Shown in pieces: positions 36,041-64,000 of a stretch of DNA of 64,000 nt. Position 1 is the first letter of the stretch. Each line of letters begins with the position of its first letter. The stretch comes from Alviniconcha marisindica (taxonomy: Eukaryota > Mollusca > Gastropoda > Provannidae). Both the position numbers and the translations under genes were made by a program. The notes under the pieces are model-generated. The model was given only the letters and a program-made list of their open reading frames with translations. It did not search any database and was not told where the DNA came from. The stretch is taken from NCBI GenBank assembly GCA_018857735.1, contig JABMCL010001586.1, forward strand, positions 566,001 to 630,000, in the 5' to 3' direction.

Positions 36041-36136
36041 ATGGCAACTGGAATACGGCCATACCAGTACGAGCCAGTTGAGGATGTCAATTTTGGCATC
36101 GACTGGGAGAGTTCAAGTGATGAAGAGGTGCCATAA
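36041..36136 (+). pseudogene. P2X7-like N-terminal fragment (31 codons)
   Basis: Reads MATGIRPYQYEPVEDVNFGI then DWESSSDEEVP and stops. The I-x-PYxxEPV core and acidic serine stretch match the - strand exon at 28220-28374. The expected NTDWCxCG part does not follow. Probably a remnant of a related transposon or gene. Confidence 0.45.
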
Positions 36137-37089
36137 GAGCACAGAAGCAAAAATAACTGTGCTGACGACAAACAGATGGAAAGCCAAACTAACCATAACT
36201 AACCCTCACTAACCCGGCCTACATCTAGAAACAGAATGGTTGCAGACTGATAAAGCAAATCGCTAATCAGGACTACCGATGACATAACATCGGGATGTAA
36301 ACAAATGCAGACGAAAAGACATATGCAAAATGGCTGCCCTGATCAGGCAAGCTAAAGGCGGGTACGAACTGACCAATAAGCCAAAGCTAAAAAAGAAAGA
36401 ACGTATGGTGAAAGAGAAGAGAAAGCAAAAAGCAAAATATAAAACAAACACTTTCTGAAAAGAAAGAGGAGGCAAGAAATGTCAGCGAGCAACGTGACAA
36501 AGGCTGGATACACGTCATCCGTGTACAGGACACAACCCACTTAGCAGTGACAGCAACACTGAGGGGCCGCAGACGCTGACGAACTACCCCCACACAAAGA
36601 AAGACTGAGCGGCCTCGTTAAACATCGAGACTACCCCCCTCACTCGTACATCGTAAAAGAACGATATAACTGGAGAAACAAAAATAGCAAGCAAAGAGAA
36701 AAAAACAGTGAATGGCAAGAACCGGTCACTAGCCCAACCCCAAACCCTAACCCAGGGAAGCCACGAAATCGATAGTCTATTGAACGAGAACGAACAAAAC
36801 TTTTCATCTTTACATATGATGAAACATGGATAAATTGGGAAAATAAAATAAAACACCCAATAAAAGGCAGTCTCCCTGATGAGGTCTAGTCTGCTGTGAA
36901 AGCTAGAGTAAACACAACGAAACACCACGCATCTAACAAGGCTCGAGAAAGATGAAATAACAAGGGGGAAATAAACAAAGGCCCAACTACTGGCAATGGC
37001 TTCGAAACTTCATCCTTGGAGATTCGAACTGGAAATTTGTCCAAGTCGGTTATCCTGGGGACACCCATACATAAATGATCTTCATCCTT
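36137..37089. other. A-rich stretch, no recognised gene
   Basis: Contains a tandem pair of about 60 bases (from 37005: CTTCATCCTTGGAGATTCGA), the second of which is split by the retroposon below. Confidence 0.45.
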
Positions 37090-37099
37090 GGAGATTCGA

Positions 37100-37279
37100 G
37101 ATATAGTTCAGGAGCTGTTGTAGAGTCGAGGTGGCCGTCCTGGGCTGTCCGTCCTAACGAGCCTTCTGGCTTCCGTGGACGTAAAGATTTATTGAACCAT
37201 GCTTCGGCATTGGTCACAGCTTGTCCCTAATATGTCAGCCGACATCTGAGGACATTAAGCATCACTTCATCATCATCAT
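37100..37279 (+). mobile_element. 170-180-bp ATC-tail retroposon, second + copy
   Basis: Flanked by GGAGATTCGA at 37090-37099 and 37280-37289. The body is nearly identical to 13479-13648 and ends in (CAT)n. It lies about 230 bases upstream of the ADGF start codon. Confidence 0.88.
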
Positions 37280-37515
37280 GGAGATTCGAACTGAAAACTG
37301 TTCCAAGTCGGTTACCCTGTGTGTCGTGAACGATGGATCGAACTTTCGTTTCTGATTTGGTTCGTTTTGCTTTTCGACCTGGTCTGCGCGGTTGACCAGT
37401 GTGCTACATATAATCTCTGTCTGTCTGTCTGTCTCTGTCCTGATATAACCGTAATGGTTAACTGGGCGTAAAACACCAAGTTACTTTCTTACCTGCTATT
37501 GCTTCCAGATTGAAG

Positions 37516-61821
<24,306 letters not shown>

Positions 61822-61873
61822 TCGCTCTCTGGTGGCACACACAGCGTTTCACTGGTGGAGGGCAAGACAGGGT

Positions 61874-61914
<41 letters not shown>

Positions 61915-62130
61915 GAAAATTTGTGAGTCGCCTACCCGGCGGCTAAAAGCATTGCAGTAAAAGAAGCCGTTTTTTGTTTTTCGTCCACATGGCCTGTATG
62001 TACACAATTAATGTTTTGAATTGGACGAATTGTAGGTCTTCAATTGAACCGGGAAATGCTATACAGTTTCACTCGCTTAATTAGAATAGAAAGCTTAATA
62101 AAATCAAGTGAATAAACAGTAAGAGCGTTG
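61822..62130 (+). other. ADGF: ADGF 3' UTR with poly(A) signals
   Basis: It follows the stop codon and contains a (TAC)n run at about 61875-61914. AATAAA signals lie at 62097-62102 and 62111-62116, so cleavage would fall near 62120-62140. The end is inferred from the signals only. Confidence 0.55.
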
Positions 62131-62199
62131 CAATCACAATGACAATGGTGCCCGTATCGTTCACACACACTAGTTGTCACACCTTGTCACAAAATATGC

Positions 62200-62515
62200 T
62201 TCGGTGCACGCAGTTGTACGTAGCAGTGTGCAGTGTGAGACAGTTGTACGTAGCAGTGTGCAGTGTGAGACAGCTGTACATAGCAGTGTGCAGTGTGAGA
62301 CAGCTGTACACAGCAGTGTGCAGTGTGAGACAGCTGTACACAGCAGTGTGCAGTGTGAGACAGCTGTACACAGCAGTGTGCAGTGTGAGACAGCTGTACA
62401 CAGCAGTGTGCAGTGTGAGACAGCTGTACACAGCAGTGTGCAGTGTGAGACAGCTGTACATAGCAGTGTGCAGTGTGAGACAGCTGTACATAGCAGTGTG
62501 CAGTGTGAGACAGCT
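62200..62515. repeat. 30-bp minisatellite
   Basis: The unit is CAGCTGTACACAGCAGTGTG plus CAGTGTGAGA, about ten copies, downstream of the ADGF poly(A) signals. Confidence 0.93.
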
Positions 62516-62519
62516 GCAC

Positions 62520-63080
62520 ACCGTATCCTGACGGTAGTGCAGTCGTGGAACGCCGTATCCTAACGGTAGTGCAGTCGTGGAACACCGTATCCTGACGGTA
62601 GTGCAGTCGTGGAACGCCGTATCCTAACGGTAGTGCTGTCGTGGAACACCGTATCCTGACGGTAGTGCAGTCGTGGAACACCTATCCTAACGGTAGTGGA
62701 GTCGTGAAACACCGTATCCTGACGGTAGTGCAGTCGTGAAACACCCTATCCTGACGTTAGTGCTGTCGTGGAACACCGTATCATGAGGTAGTGCAGTCGT
62801 GGAACACCTATCCTAACGGTAGTGGAGTCGTGAAACACCGTATCCTGACGGTAGTGCAGTCGTGAAACACCCTATCCTGACGTTAGTGCTGTCGTGGAAC
62901 ACCCTATCCTGACGGTAGTGCTGTCGTGGAACACCGTATCATGAGGTAGTGCTGTCGTGGAACACCGTATCCTGACGGTATTGCAGTCGTGGAACACCCT
63001 ATCCTGACGGTAGTGTAGTCGTGGAACACCCTATCCTGACGGTAGTGTAGTCGTGGAACACGGTATCTTGACGGTCATGT
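62520..63080. repeat. About 32-bp minisatellite
   Basis: The unit contains GGTAGTGCAGTCGTGGAACA and CCGTATCCTGAC, about 17 copies. A larger period is visible where a block of several variants repeats (about 62680-62800 versus 62800-62960). Confidence 0.9.
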
Positions 63081-63179
63081 CGTGAGGTTACATAACAATT
63101 ATGTCTGAGGAGTACCTGAAGTTTCATTCCGATGTTATCAGAAAGAACGTGTGAGCTGATAACAGACAGAAAAGAGTCA

Positions 63180-63895
63180 ACCACCCCATCAGTAAAGGTT
63201 CAGTCACCCAGCCATCAGTAAAGGTTTAGTCACCCAGCCCGTCAGTAAAGTTTCAGTCACCCAGCCCATCAGTATAGTTGTCACCCAACCCGTCAGTGAA
63301 GGTTCAGTCACCCAGCCCATCAGTAAAGGTTCAGTCACCCAGCCCATCATTAAAGGTTCAGTCACCCAGCCCATCAGTAAAGGTTTAGTCACCCAGCCCA
63401 TCAGTAAAGGCTCAGTCACCCAGCCATCAGTAAAGGTTTAGTCAACCAGCCCATCAGTAAAGTTTCAGTCACCCAGCCCATCAGTAAAGTTCAGTCACCC
63501 AACCCGTCAATGAAGGTTCAGTTACCCAGCCCATCAGTAAAGGTTCAGTCACCCAGCCCATCAGTAAAGGTTCAGTCACCCAGCCCATCAGTAAAGTTCA
63601 GTCACCCAGCCCATCAGTAAGGTTCAGTCACCCAGCCCATCAGTAAAGATTCAGTCACCCAGCCCATCAGTAAAGATTCAGTCACCCAGCCCATCAGTAA
63701 AGATTCAGTCACCCAGCCCATCAGTAAGGTTCAATCACCCAGCCCATCAGTAGGGTTTAGCCACCCAGCCCATCAGTAAGGTTCAATCACCCAGGCCATC
63801 AGTAAGGTTTAGCCACCCAGCCCATCAGTAAAGATTCAGTCACCCAGCCCATCAGTAAAGTTCAATCACCCAGCCCATCAGTGAAGGTTAAGCCT
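63180..63895. repeat. 27-bp minisatellite
   Basis: The unit is CAGTCACCCAGCCCATCAGT plus AAAGGTT, about 26 copies with 1-3 base changes. The final 100 bases of the window (63896-64000) show nothing recognisable. Confidence 0.92.
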
Positions 63896-64000
63896 GCACC
63901 GATCCTCCCAACCCAATACATGCAGTTTCCACGTGATACCACAATATACACCAACCTTACTTTTCTTTAATACACCAAACTTAATTTTCTCTAATACAAT

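Noticed and set aside
62200..63895. Regular short repeats that could suggest a CRISPR array
   Set aside because: Units are head-to-tail with no unique spacers, and the genome is eukaryotic.

Overview
The window is metazoan nuclear DNA. It shows multi-exon splicing with GT-AG introns, tRNA-derived SINEs, non-LTR retrotransposons, cut-and-paste DNA transposons and very heavy micro- and minisatellite content. The one clear host gene is an adenosine deaminase-related growth factor (ADGF/ADA2/CECR1 family, the 'mollusk-derived growth factor' type). With the repeat style, this suggests a marine lophotrochozoan, most likely a mollusc (inference). No prokaryotic feature, CRISPR array, tRNA or rRNA gene was found.

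Layout. 1-9.5 kb: GT/CA microsatellites, a nested pair of LINE fragments (1.30-2.50 kb), long minisatellites (2.7-8.2 kb), a SINE (6.6-6.8 kb), and a 505-bp DNA transposon with a SAP-domain remnant inserted in a tandem array (8.75-9.25 kb). 10.2-14.3 kb: a 356-bp sequence present twice; the second copy carries three separate retroposon insertions, each with target-site duplications. 14.3-19.4 kb: AT-rich, no recognised gene. 19.4-24.5 kb: apparently low-quality assembly. 24.5-26.1 kb: minisatellites. 27.2-28.6 kb: a TTAA-flanked DNA transposon carrying a THAP exon on + and a P2X7-like exon on -. 29.1-33.7 kb: minisatellites and two head-to-head truncated LINEs. 34.1-37.3 kb: foldback element, possible promoter and 5' exon, minisatellites, a second P2X7-like fragment and a SINE.

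37.5-62.1 kb: the ADGF gene on +, with nine coding exons (1.6 kb coding in about 24.5 kb). The spliced product (about 541 residues) has a signal peptide, an N-terminal ADGF region, a PRB-type insertion with the expected cysteines, and all expected zinc and catalytic residues of an extracellular adenosine deaminase. The introns hold a degenerate LINE, foldback elements and many kilobases of minisatellite.

The most interesting observation is that minisatellites in this gene repeatedly start at splice junctions. At six boundaries (exon 1 and exon 7 donors; exon 2, 3, 4 and 9 acceptors) the repeat unit is visibly derived from the splice site plus adjoining exon. At two more (exon 5 and exon 6 donors) the array begins within bases of the donor. 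In the exon 1 and exon 9 arrays the units are multiples of three and open, so alternative splice choice would add 16- or 17-residue blocks without a frameshift.

62.2-63.9 kb: three further minisatellites downstream of the gene.
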